DNA of 64,000 nt from Nemophila menziesii (taxonomy: Eukaryota > Streptophyta > Magnoliopsida > Boraginales > Hydrophyllaceae), in NCBI GenBank assembly GCA_029959085.1, contig JARWIR010000002.1, positions 60,504,154 to 60,568,153 on the forward strand, read 5' to 3'. How positions within the stretch are numbered: position 1 is the first letter of the stretch; the number at the start of each line of letters is the position of its first letter. The translations under genes were made by a program, and so were the position numbers. Of this stretch, positions 10,883 to 19,548 are shown piece by piece. The notes below the pieces were generated by a model. The model was not told where the DNA came from and searched no databases. It saw nothing but the letters and a program-made list of their open reading frames with translations.

Positions 10883-12020
10883 AAGCGTGAGGTAACCCGT
10901 CGAGCTTAACGACGTTAAACAAAAGCCAATTACTTGTATATTAGCTGAGTTTTTACATTTTTGCAATTTAGATTAGTTTGATTTTCGTAATTTTATTGTT
11001 TTTATTAAGAAATGAGGAAGGGTAGTTGTTTTTGATGATTTCAGGGGTAAAAAGGACTTGAGTTTGGGGTCGATTTGGCGAAAACAGAAGAAAAAGAGGT
11101 TGGATGTCCAGGAGAAACCGGGAACCCGGTTTCGCAAAAACCGGGAACCCGGTTTTGGAGCTGGTACCAACCATTTTCACGCAACACTTGGCGTTTTGGG
11201 GTAATGTCACAGCGTCGGAACCGGGAACCCGCATTGGCGAAACCGGGTACCCGGTTTTGGTGCTGTGATTTCTGAAAATCCCTGACCCAGCGTCTTGGTG
11301 TCTTGCGTTTTCGTGCGTTTTGGTTCGCGCCATCGACACAAAACCGGGAACCCGCATTCCACAGAACCGGGTACCCGGTTTCGGAGCTGTTATCGTCAAA
11401 TTTCTCTGGTCCAGCGTTTCGAGAAGTGGCGTTTTGGCGCGTTTTGACTCCCGCCATCGAGAAAATCCGGGAACCCGCATTCCACAGAACCGGGTACCCG
11501 GTTTCGGCGAGTAAAATCCCTGACCCCGCGTCTTGGGGTCCAGCGTTTTGGTGCGTTTTAAAAAAAAAAAAAAAATCCACAATTATTTTTCCGCGCCGTC
11601 ACAGCGACGCGGAACCGGGAACCCGGTTTGAAAGCTGTGAGAGGCGGTTTTGAGGTGTTTTAACCTAGTTTCTTAGCCTCTTTTCCAAGTCTTTACCTAA
11701 AACGCACCAATAGCCTCCCCACCTCCGAAATTCATCTACCAAAACACTATATATCATCAAATCCTACCCTCTTTCACCACAAAAACATAAGATCAACTCA
11801 CCTCCTCTCCAAAATAACATCAAATCCTTAGTTTTTCCCAAGATTCTTCTTCACCCAATTCCTTAAATTAAACCCAATTCTTTCTTCTCCCATACAGATT
11901 AACCAAGACCCATCTCATATTTCACCTAGTTCTTAAATTCTTAAACCTCAAAACATCAAAATTCTAAACTTTTCCCTAAGTTTTTCATTATTTGAAGTTT
12001 TGAGTTTGGGGTGAAAAGAG
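10883..12020 (+). other. Element B spacer between pol and ORF3
   Basis: No convincing sense gene lies here. The spacer opens with GAGGTAACCCGTCGAGC, shared with element C, then a TTGAGTTTGGGGT motif at 11058-11070, then the GC-rich palindrome array (11113-11630), then an AC/T-rich leader rich in CATCAAAT and CTCCTC, with a second TTGAGTTTGGGGT at 12000-12012 just before the ORF3 start. Long antisense frames (up to 204 codons) exist only because the GC-rich array lacks stops. Confidence 0.8.
11113..11630. repeat. Palindrome array AACCGGGTACCCGGTT in the B spacer
   Basis: About nine near copies of AACCGGG(A/T)ACCCGG. Three are composite units, AACCGGGAACCCGCATT then GAACCGGGTACCCGGTTT, starting at 11219, 11342 and 11465, an exact 123-bp period. 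Single copies lie at 11115, 11138 and 11612. The sequence between units (for example CCTGACC...CGTCTTGG) resembles the spacer framework of element C, but the palindromic core does not. Confidence 0.9.
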
Positions 12021-13337
12021 ATGACTAACAGAACCGGTGATTTCCGAAGAACTGCTCCTAGAAGAAAGACCACCATTGGTGGTTCTCAAGAACAAGCTAT
12101 TGAGATTCCTGATTCGCGTCCTAAACGAAAAATTGACGAAGTTAAGCTTGATTCTAACAGAAAAGAAATCACAGGTCAAAAGAGAAGATTAATTGATGAG
12201 ATTGAAAGTGAGAAGGAACCAGAAGAGGAAATTACGAAGAACATTGAGAAGGAAACTGAACAAGAGATTCCGGAAGCACCCGTTCAAAAACCTCCGCGTA
12301 TGAAGATGTGGGCCCACAAGCCTAAGAGGATTTACACTTGTTGGAATACTCAGGTTCGTGAAAGAATTGAATTTTTGAAATTTGGTGAGGAGACGAATTT
12401 TCCTAAGGGTATTATGAGTAGTGATTACAAGGAATATGCTGTGACATGTGCTAAGTTTGGTTGGAAAGAGATACAAGAAAGGAAGCTTGAGTTTATTCCT
12501 ACTTTTGTGCGAGAATTTTACGAAGGTTTAGCTACCTCCCATGATGCCATTGATATCCGCAAAAAGGTAGTTCCTTTCTCTATTGAACGAATTCGGAAAT
12601 CATTGAAACTACCCAACTTTTCTGGAACATGCCCCTTCCAAGAAATTCTTAATGACCCTTCTTTTGATTTTGAATCCCTTTGGGGGACCGTGCTTGTTAA
12701 TGGGACTAGCCCAATTCCTGAAGGTGAAAGGTATCCTGGACAGTTTTACAGCAGTAGTTTGACACCTCGTGCTAAGGTTTGGTCTCGTTTCATAATACCC
12801 ACTTTCTTTGGTATTAAACACACTTCCGAGTTGAAGAAAGAGCACATATTTGTTATTAAGTGTATTTTGGAGGAGAAACCATTTGATGTTGCTAAGATTA
12901 TTTATGATACGATCATGGAGTTCGCAAAATCACCAATGAAACAACAAAATCTGAAGTTTCCTTGTACTATTACTCAGTTGTGTCTAGACGCAAAGATTCC
13001 GCGTAAGGACGCAGATATTGATACTGTTTCAGTTGGTGTGAGTATAGCTTTGAGCACAATCAAGAACATCCATGAAGAAGCAACACGAACTACAAGAAGT
13101 CCGAGAACTCCTCAATCAAAGAAAGTGAAAACTGTACCTGAGTTGGAAGCGAAGATTCAGGTGTTGGAAGAGAATCAGGAAAAGATGATTGCTACCTTGG
13201 GAAACGTTACAAAAGAATTGGACCTGCTTCGAAATTTAATCCTAGGCGTAAATACACTTCAAAACGCGATTTATGATGCTGTTACGCGAGATAAAGGTCC
13301 AGAACGCAACACCGATAACCAGCCTCGCGCTGGTTAA
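12021..13337 (+). CDS. Element B third ORF (Athila accessory protein, putative plant transposon protein domain)
   Basis: 438 codons, uninterrupted, starting MTNRTGDFRRTAPRRK. The N-terminal 80 residues are basic then acidic with nuclear-signal-like clusters (RPKRKIDE, GQKRRLIDE). Residues about 85-335 form the conserved core (ERIEFLKFGEE, FVREFYEGLA, KVVPFSIERIRKSLKLP, EGERYPGQFYSS, SRFIIPTFFGIKHTSE, CLDAKIPRKDADID), the domain typical of ORFs downstream of Athila pol. Residues about 370-410 are a leucine-rich coiled coil (ELEAKIQVLEENQEKM). I see no signal peptide or membrane segment, so it does not look like an envelope protein. The role is unknown. It has stayed open although gag-pol of the same copy is broken. 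It was probably made from a spliced or internal RNA, since the nearest upstream frame ends 1.1 kb away. Confidence 0.88.
   Translation: MTNRTGDFRRTAPRRKTTIGGSQEQAIEIPDSRPKRKIDEVKLDSNRKEITGQKRRLIDEIESEKEPEEEITKNIEKETEQEIPEAPVQKPPRMKMWAHKPKRIYTCWNTQVRERIEFLKFGEETNFPKGIMSSDYKEYAVTCAKFGWKEIQERKLEFIPTFVREFYEGLATSHDAIDIRKKVVPFSIERIRKSLKLPNFSGTCPFQEILNDPSFDFESLWGTVLVNGTSPIPEGERYPGQFYSSSLTPRAKVWSRFIIPTFFGIKHTSELKKEHIFVIKCILEEKPFDVAKIIYDTIMEFAKSPMKQQNLKFPCTITQLCLDAKIPRKDADIDTVSVGVSIALSTIKNIHEEATRTTRSPRTPQSKKVKTVPELEAKIQVLEENQEKMIATLGNVTKELDLLRNLILGVNTLQNAIYDAVTRDKGPERNTDNQPRAG
13317..13335 (+). other. Hairpin across the ORF3 stop (element B)
   Basis: AACCAGC CTCGC GCTGGTT is a perfect 7-bp stem with a 5-base loop covering the last codons and touching the stop. 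Element C has the same stem with loop CTCGA at 53565-53583. It could be RNA structure or coding constraint on DNQPRAG. Confidence 0.6.
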
Positions 13338-13399
13338 GATACGTTTTCTAAACTTTCCTCTTAGTGTAGATTAGTTTAAATGCTTTATTGAGTCTTTTC

Positions 13400-13419
13400 G
13401 AGTCGTGGGGACACGACTC
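13400..13419 (+). other. GGGA-loop hairpin, copy 1 of 5
   Basis: GAGTCGTG GGGA CACGACTC: a perfect 8-bp stem and a GNRA-type tetraloop. Other copies: 30471-30490 (+), 36097-36116 (-), 53652-53671 (+), 63001-63020 (+). The loop is identical in all five. Confidence 0.8.
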
Positions 13420-14142
13420 ATTTTTGAGTTTGGGGTGGGGTTCGTTGCCTCATCCCAGTTTTTTATGTGTTATTTGCTTTATTTGCTTTCAATAAAAGAA
13501 TTTTCGGAGTTGCGTTTGACTGTAGAAATTTTTAAGTATCCCTTTAAGCATACTTTTGATAAATCTATGATAGTAAATAGTGGACTTTAGGGATTGATAT
13601 AAAACGCACTTACAATTGCATGCGAACATAGGTAATTGATAGGAAAAATTAATGAACAATGCAAATGAAGTAAGCTTGTACTCAAGGAATATGTTTGGTG
13701 TGTAGAACGTGAAATCTTAATTAGTAGAGAACCCACCTAGATATGAACTAAAGACAAGCTATGTACTTAGGAAAATGATAGGGGCAGTTCTTTGTTAGCC
13801 ATTTATGGCTTTTTAGCCTTCTATCCCTTTGTATTAATTATTATCCGTCTTAGCCTACTTTGAGCCTTTAGCCTTTTCTTTGTAGCCATGATTTAAGCCA
13901 TTATCCCTTAGATTATTAGGCATGACCATATGACCCGCACTTGAATCACAATCCTGAGACATGTCTCGAGCTTGAGTTTGGGGTGGTGGGACCACATATG
14001 GGGAATTTAATGGGTTGGGATTGATGTGCTTTATATTGTAGCACAATTGCAGATGATATATACTTGTAACCCTTTGCCGGGAATGAGAAAAAAAAGTGAA
14101 AAAGAAAGAAAAAAAATGAAAAAATGAAAAGTCCATACAGTA

Positions 14143-14184
14143 GGAACCGGGAACCCGGATTCATCAAAACCGGGAACCCGGATT
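14143..14184 (+). repeat. Two palindrome units in the B 3' noncoding region
   Basis: Two copies of AACCGGGAACCCGGATT about 24 bases apart. They are the same motif as the spacer array 2.5 kb upstream. The matching place in element C (about 54390-54436) holds an unrelated short sequence. Confidence 0.85.
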
Positions 14185-14382
14185 GCTTCTGTACAAAAAA
14201 AAGAGAAAAGAAAAGAAAAAGAAAAAAAAGTATGAATGAATAAAACATCCGGCAAAGTGGAATTTTTTCTGAAAATCATCTTGTTTATAGTGGGTAGACA
14301 TGGGACGCTAAATTGTTGCGTATATGGGTGAGTGAGAACATCTTTTGAGCGTTAACTCAAGCTCGAGGACATTGTTGATGGT

Positions 14383-14410
14383 AAGTGAGGAGAGAGCCAA
14401 AAGCTCACTT
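14383..14410 (+). other. AGTGAG/CTCACT hairpin (element B)
   Basis: AAGTGAG and CTCACTT form a 7-bp stem around a loop containing GAGAGCCAAAAG. The same arrangement is at 54603-54630 (C), 31446-31471 (D) and, on the minus strand, 35075-35100 (E, with a slightly different loop). Confidence 0.6.
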
Positions 14411-14783
14411 CAAATTTACCAAATATACATCCACACCCGTCCTTAAGCCAATATTATAACCGTAAAGACATCGTGATTCCTAAGTGCGTAGTGAATTTAT
14501 GATTCTGTTGATAGGGAATGCACTAGGTGGAACATTCAAAGCGAGGTAGGATTAATGACCACCCTATAGCCATCATACAGAGATGAGTACAAGTGTAACC
14601 TTCAAGCATTGCGACTTTAATTTTATGAATGAGATTATTTATGTTTGATGTTGCATGATTAGTGTATGTGTATATTAGTGTCTAGAGTTTGCTATATGAG
14701 ATTTATTTTGAGAATTGATTTAGGGTTTATTTGCTAGCTTCTACTTGTTTATACGCTTACTTCTACCCCTTTGTTTTGTTTTA

Positions 14784-14802
14784 CTTTGTCGGGACGACAA
14801 AG
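14784..14802 (+). other. Hairpin just upstream of the polypurine tract (element B)
   Basis: CTTTGTCG GGA CGACAAAG: a perfect 8-bp stem and triloop, ending three bases before TTGAGTTGGGGGT. Element C is identical (55008-55026). In family 2 the stem is TTGTATCG/CGATACAA (31862-31880 in D, 33161-33179 in E), still fully paired. Confidence 0.75.
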
Positions 14803-14804
14803 GT

Positions 14805-14819
14805 TTGAGTTGGGGGTCT
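14805..14819 (+). other. Polypurine tract region of element B
   Basis: TTGAGTTGGGGGTCT lies directly before the 3' LTR, the position of the plus-strand primer. The G5 run is the purine core. The same sequence precedes the 3' LTRs of C (55029) and D (31883). Confidence 0.75.
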
Positions 14820-16380
14820 TGATGTCTCCGTAATTGTTCTTATTTTCGACCCTTGGGAGACATCATTTTTGGTGTTTATTTGATTAATATGATAGACTTT
14901 TGGACTAAATTTACAATAATCCGGAATTACCTTTTTATTTCTAGCATTTTTAATTTATTAAACTTTTGCGTGTAATATTGGTATTTTTAGTGTAAAGTTT
15001 ACAGGTTTTAGATGTTAGCTAGGAGAGGAATCCGAGGAGAAAGTCAAAGATCGTGAATTAGAGTCAAGACTTGAAGATAAATCCCGAAGATATTATTTTT
15101 AGAGCTGAAAATCCACTTTCCAGGCCATAGAGTGCTGATTTCGAGGTGCTTAAGCGATGATTTAGCCGCTGACCTTTGAAGAGAAAACATTCCTTATCGA
15201 GTTACGGAACTTTAGCAACTGGAATGAGGTCAATCGGAGTCATAACGCATCGGGAAAAGCCGTTTTAGTGAAGGTGTATCAGCAGTTACGGGATTTTGGG
15301 CTTAGAAAGTGGGCTTGGACATTTAATTAATATTCTATTTTCTGGTCCAAGCCCTAGAACGAATTTATGCTTATAAAAGGAGGTCTGGACTTCTATTTTT
15401 CACACAATTCACATTCCACAAGATTAAACACCAGAGAGAAGCAACTGAAGGAAGAAAGAAGAAGCTACAAGAGCTGGAGTGGGTCTATAGCTCCGTTCGT
15501 AGTCATTCCAATTCCGGAAATTAGGTTCTTTTTATATTTTAATTTTGTAAACAATATGAATTCAATTTCTTTTAATTTAGTTTTTAATTTTAATATGAGC
15601 TAAACTTTTCATAGTGCTTGAGAACAAACAATGGGTGAATCTTAATTTTATGAAATAACGAATGTTGAATTTGGGTTTATGCTAAATTAAATTAGATTGG
15701 GTTTATTACTCTTTTCGATAATTTGTGATTATTTACTGATTTTAGAGTCGCGAACTAAGATTAGGTATTAGTATCTAAGCTATTCCACATAAGTGGCGTG
15801 TGGATTATCCTGACGGAGGGTTTAGGTATAGAATTAATTATTCAATCTAGGATAAAAGCTATTGATTCTGACGAACTTAGCTAATTCTAGGGCCAATGAG
15901 GTAAAACACTTAATCATCCAACGGTGGATCATATTTACCCTGACGGGACTAGTGACACTTTAGGATTGCCTTATAGTCCACCCTGACGGGGGTATAAGGA
16001 ATTTAGAATCCCGACCATTGTAATTGACCAATTTAGCCCTTAAACAACATAAGTTAGGAAGTAAGATTAGGAGGATCCTTGCGTTCTCAAGTACTACATC
16101 TCATATTGCGTTTTCACTTATTTTACTTGCGTCTTAGCTTCTACTTGCATTTTAATATTTGTCTTTCATTCATTAGCTTTAATCAACAAAACCAAACAAA
16201 TATCTTATAATCTTTTATTTTCATAAGTGCATCAATCACTACTTGCCAAACATTGTGATCAACCATCTGTCCTTGGAACGAATCTGTATTATCATACATA
16301 CTACTTGGGACAACCGTACACTTGCGGTTGTGGTTCGATTAGCATTTGCATTTATTTTTAGAACACACAAAGGACCACCA
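14820..16380 (+). repeat. Element B 3' LTR
   Basis: 1561 bp, TGATGTCTCC to GGACCACCA, followed by GCAGG, the second copy of the target duplication. It is near-identical to 3556-5116. Confidence 0.96.
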
Positions 16381-16385
16381 GCAGG

Positions 16386-17667
16386 TAAAGCTCTTTGATT
16401 CATGGTGTCATTATAATTATCTTGAGGAGGTTGTCTCAGAGCATGATTTCCGTAACCTTGTCCCCCTTGGTAGTTATTATGTGGTCTTGGTTGATAATTA
16501 TTACCTTGGGGGCATGGTTGATAAGCATAAGTAGGATTAGCTTCCCCATTAGGATTCGAATATTTGAAACCATGGTTTCTGTTTGTTTTGTACCCTTGAC
16601 CACCAGAATTGTAGTTCCCTAAGTTGGAAACAGACATTACAGCTTCCGGATTGCTTTGACAATGCTCCCAGTCATGATCTTGTATACCACAATTAGAACA
16701 ACCATAAACATCTTGTGTAACACTAACATCTACTCTTTTACCTGAAAACCCCTCTTTAACGGCTAAAGTAAGTTGCTTCAATTGTTGTTCTAATGTACTT
16801 TTCAATTTATTCTCTAAAGAAGAGAACTTTTCTTCAATACCAATGCTAGAAACTCCCCCTCGAGTGGGTGTTCTCATAGTGTTCCAACCCATTTCATTCT
16901 TTACAGTTCTATTCAAAATAACTTTAGCATGAACCAGTTGTACCTATAAAAATCCACCACCACAAAGTAGGTCTAAATCCTTTCTTGATTGCCCATCAAG
17001 GCCTTTATAGAATATCTTCATCTGTTGTGGTTCTGTGAAGCTGTGATCGGGAACTCTTCTTAAGCATATATGAAATCTTGACCAACTCCTACCCAAAGTC
17101 TCATCTTGTTCTTGCTCAAAGGAAGTTAGAGACTTTTGTGCATTCAATCTCATGTTTGTTGGTTAGTATCTATAGAAAAACGCAGTTTGCAACTCATCCC
17201 AAGTATTAACCGATCACGGCTCTTGCGAATCATGCCATTCATTAGCTGCATCTATCAAAAAGTATCTGAAATTCGCAAAGTACATCTGATCTCTAGTTAC
17301 TCCTTGTGTTATATAGGAGTCGCATGTTTGCATAAAGTTCTGAAAGCACGAATTGGATCTTCTCCAGGTGCTCTCGGAAATCCCCATAATTCTAAAATTG
17401 AGCTAACATACCAGGATCGGGTCTGTATCTCGCGACATTAATATCTGATTGGCCGATTCCAAGAGCAGGAGCGCGATATAGAGCTTGTTCAGGAGCATTG
17501 ATAAACCAAGGATCATTGTTAACGGGAGGTTGAGCTTGTTGAACAGGAGGTTGAAGATTATCTTCTTTAGCCATTTCCGATTCTCTTGCTAATTTCTCTC
17601 TTTCTTTCTTTTCTTCTTTCTTTCTTTTGTTTGCAAGTCTGATTAATATCTCAGGGTTATCGAGCAT
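16386..17667 (-). pseudogene. Element A gag N-terminal part
   Basis: The likely start is ATG at 17667-17665 (MLDNPEILIRLANKRKKEEK). Next come DPWFINAPEQALYRAPALGIG and RPDPGMLAQF, then TAG at the codon where B has Gln, then a frame change. The gag domain continues (about 17153-16944: FEQEQDETLGRSWSRFHICLRR, FYKGLDGQ). A knuckle-like CSNCGIQDHDWEHCQ is near 16700 and an Asn/Gly-rich tail runs to the insertion site of B. At least one frameshift and two stops are present. It is diverged from B and C but colinear with them. Confidence 0.88.
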
Positions 17668-17774
17668 ACACCAAAACTTGTAAACCTGAAAAAGGAAGAA
17701 CAAACAAAGCGTAAAATTGAAAATAAAAATGCAATTAAACACAAAAGGATTAACACCTGGGTCACACGCTACCG

Positions 17775-17792
17775 TCACCGGAAGCGGCGCCA
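17775..17792 (-). other. Primer binding site of element A (tRNA-Asp type)
   Basis: On the minus strand TGGCGCCGCTTCCGGTGA follows six bases after the LTR end. It is the tRNA-Asp complement with a few changes, expected in an old copy. Confidence 0.8.
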
Positions 17793-17798
17793 AAAACT

Positions 17799-19548
17799 TG
17801 GTGGGTCCTTGTGTGTTATAAAATAAAATGCTAAAGTTAAGGACTCACAAACCGCAAGTGTGCGGTTGTCCAAGTAATAACCCGATAAATCAGGATTCGT
17901 TCGTAGGGACAGAATGGGTACAACTCAGATGTGAATCAAATAGTGATTTAATTGAAAATACGGGAAAGTGAATGATATAATATTTGTTTTGGTTATCTAA
18001 AACTAAGGTGCAAGTAAATTAAATGCTAAATTAATTAAACTGAAATGAAAATAATACAAGTAAAGAGGCCAGACGCAAGGGAAGAGGTAGTACTTGAGTC
18101 ACGCAAGGGTTTCACCTCAAACCTTCATAATTAATGCTTTCTGTTAAGGGATGAATTGCTATATTTGTGCTAGTCGGGATTCTAAAGTCTCCTTACCCCA
18201 TCAGGGTGGACTAAGGAGCTCTCCTATGGTATTTTAAACTCCGTCAGGATGATTAAAACTACTTTCAGATGATTCAATTTCTTACCGCATTGGCTATTGG
18301 TTAGTCAAGCCTGTCAAGGTCATTGGCGAATACCAACGGCAATTACCTAGTTATGTATATAAACCTCCCGTCAAGGTGATCAATACGCCACTATATTGAA
18401 TTTCTTAGATACTAAAACTTACCCTTAGTTCATGACTCTACAGATAATAATTCAAGCATAAAATAAAAGCCAACACAAACAACTAATTCAATTTAAATAC
18501 TTAAATTCCAAATCGGAAAAGCATAAATTAATCTAGTTTGAGTTCAACACAATATGCGATTCTCAAGTACAAAGAAAATTAGCTCATAATAGAAATAAAA
18601 ACTAAATTAAATAAATTAAAAGAACTCATTGTCAATTACAGAAATAAAAGATAGAACCTAATTAAAGGGTTGAATTGACTGTTGATGGAAGAATTGCTTC
18701 TCCAACTTCAGTTTCTTCTCTCCTCTTACTTCTGACTTTTCTCTCTGACGTTCTGACTTTTGTGAATTGAGTTGTATGTAAAATAAGAGTCGAAAGGTCT
18801 ATTTATAATGATAAAATCGGAGTTGGGCATAACTTAAGCAAATTAGTGGAATATTAAGAGTAATGATATATGTCACCCCAATTCATATCACCCTTTTATC
18901 ACCCTTCTATATATATGTATTGATTTCCTTGAATAGAAGATAGAGAAAAATTTAACAGGATAGAGAAATCCATTCATTGGTACATGTAGGCATACACGTA
19001 GGAGGTGATAAAAGAGTGATACAAAAAGGGTGACAAATATCATTACTCGAATATTAAATGGCCTAAACTCAATCTTTTAATTAATATCTCGTAACTTGTG
19101 AGAAATCTTTAGTAAAACGATTGTAACTTTCTCAAATCAACTCCAAATTGACCCGTTCAGTTGATAAATCTTCATAACTCAATAAGGAATAAATCTTCTT
19201 TACAACCCAGAGGCTGAATCCACGTCTAAGTAACTCCAAATCAGCAATTAACATCAGCCTTCTAGATTTGTTGCTTTAACTTGTCAATTATTCGGGATAT
19301 TTCTTCTCGCCTTTGACTTCTTTACACGATCTACTCGATTCCTCTCCTTTCTGGCACCATGGTCCTACAAACTTTGCACTAAAACAACCCATTTATCGTG
19401 CAAAAGCTTAATAAATGAAAAATACTAAATCCAAGGTGGGAAAATTAAATTTAACGAATTAACACTAAAAGTCTTTCAAATTAGTCAAATAATCACCCAA
19501 AATGATGTCTCATAAGGGAATATAATTAGAACAAAAAGGGAGACATCA
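17799..19548 (-). repeat. Element A 5' LTR with a MITE inside
   Basis: On the minus strand it begins TGATGTCTCCCT (ending at plus 19548) and ends GGACCCACCA (plus 17799). It is 1750 bp, about 190 longer than its relatives, and the MITE at 18858-19048 plus its 9-bp duplication explains the difference. It retains diverged CTGACGG-type motifs. Confidence 0.92.
18858..19048. mobile_element. Mutator-like MITE, 191 bp, 9-bp target duplication GAATATTAA
   Basis: Terminal inverted repeats of about 45 bp start GAGTAATGATAT(A/T)TGTCACCC and continue through TATCAC(C/T)CTTTTATCACC. The 9-mer GAATATTAA flanks it at 18849-18857 and 19049-19057. The 9-bp duplication and long TIRs point to the Mutator superfamily. 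There is no coding capacity. It inserted into the LTR of element A after that element landed. Confidence 0.9.

Larger units (their letters stand above)
13338..14804 (+). other. Element B 3' noncoding region
   Basis: 1.47 kb between ORF3 and the polypurine tract, without a gene. In order: the GGGA-loop hairpin (13400-13419), TTGAGTTTGGGGT copies at 13424 and 13972, CCCTTTGCCGGG near 14074, two AACCGGGAACCCGGATT palindromes (about 14143-14184), the AGTGAG/CTCACT hairpin (14383-14410) and the hairpin upstream of the PPT (14784-14802). Most blocks recur in C, D and E and in fragments near the right edge. Confidence 0.85.
3556..16380 (+). mobile_element. Element B: full-length Athila-type retrotransposon, 12,825 bp, target duplication GCAGG
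   Basis: A complete element has two 1561-bp LTRs (3556-5116 and 14820-16380), a PBS at 5123, gag-pol, a third ORF at 12021 and a PPT at 14805. The 5-mer GCAGG flanks it at 3551-3555 and 16381-16385, and the gag frame of element A resumes at 16386. By eye I count about 12 differences between the LTRs (roughly 0.8%), so the insertion is recent. Gag-pol has a nonsense codon at 7746, a one-base deletion near 9848 and a changed RT catalytic residue. It can therefore move only if proteins are supplied by another copy. Confidence 0.96.
1..19548 (-). mobile_element. Element A: old Athila-type Ty3/gypsy retrotransposon, interrupted, left end outside window
   Basis: A minus-strand LTR retrotransposon read from its 5' LTR at the right (17799-19548), through a tRNA-Asp-type PBS (17775-17792), gag (17667 leftward), protease (about 2482-2935) and the start of reverse transcriptase, which runs off the window at position 1. 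It is interrupted by a solo LTR (691-2250), by full-length element B (3556-16380) and, in its LTR, by a MITE. Each insertion has an exact target duplication, and the coding sequence resumes on the other side of each. The reading frame carries several stops and frameshifts, so this is the oldest Athila copy here. The 3' LTR lies outside the window, so its own target duplication cannot be checked. Confidence 0.9.

Noticed and set aside
10968..11582. Antisense frames of 204 and 179 codons over the B spacer
   Set aside because: They exist because the GC-rich 123-bp repeat has few stops; two overlapping frames are open at once and C has no counterpart. Antisense ORFs are known in related Tat elements, but I see no family resemblance.
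11113..11630. CRISPR-like array of palindromic repeats
   Set aside because: Plant sequence, no cas genes, spacers are themselves repeated, and the motif lies within a retrotransposon.
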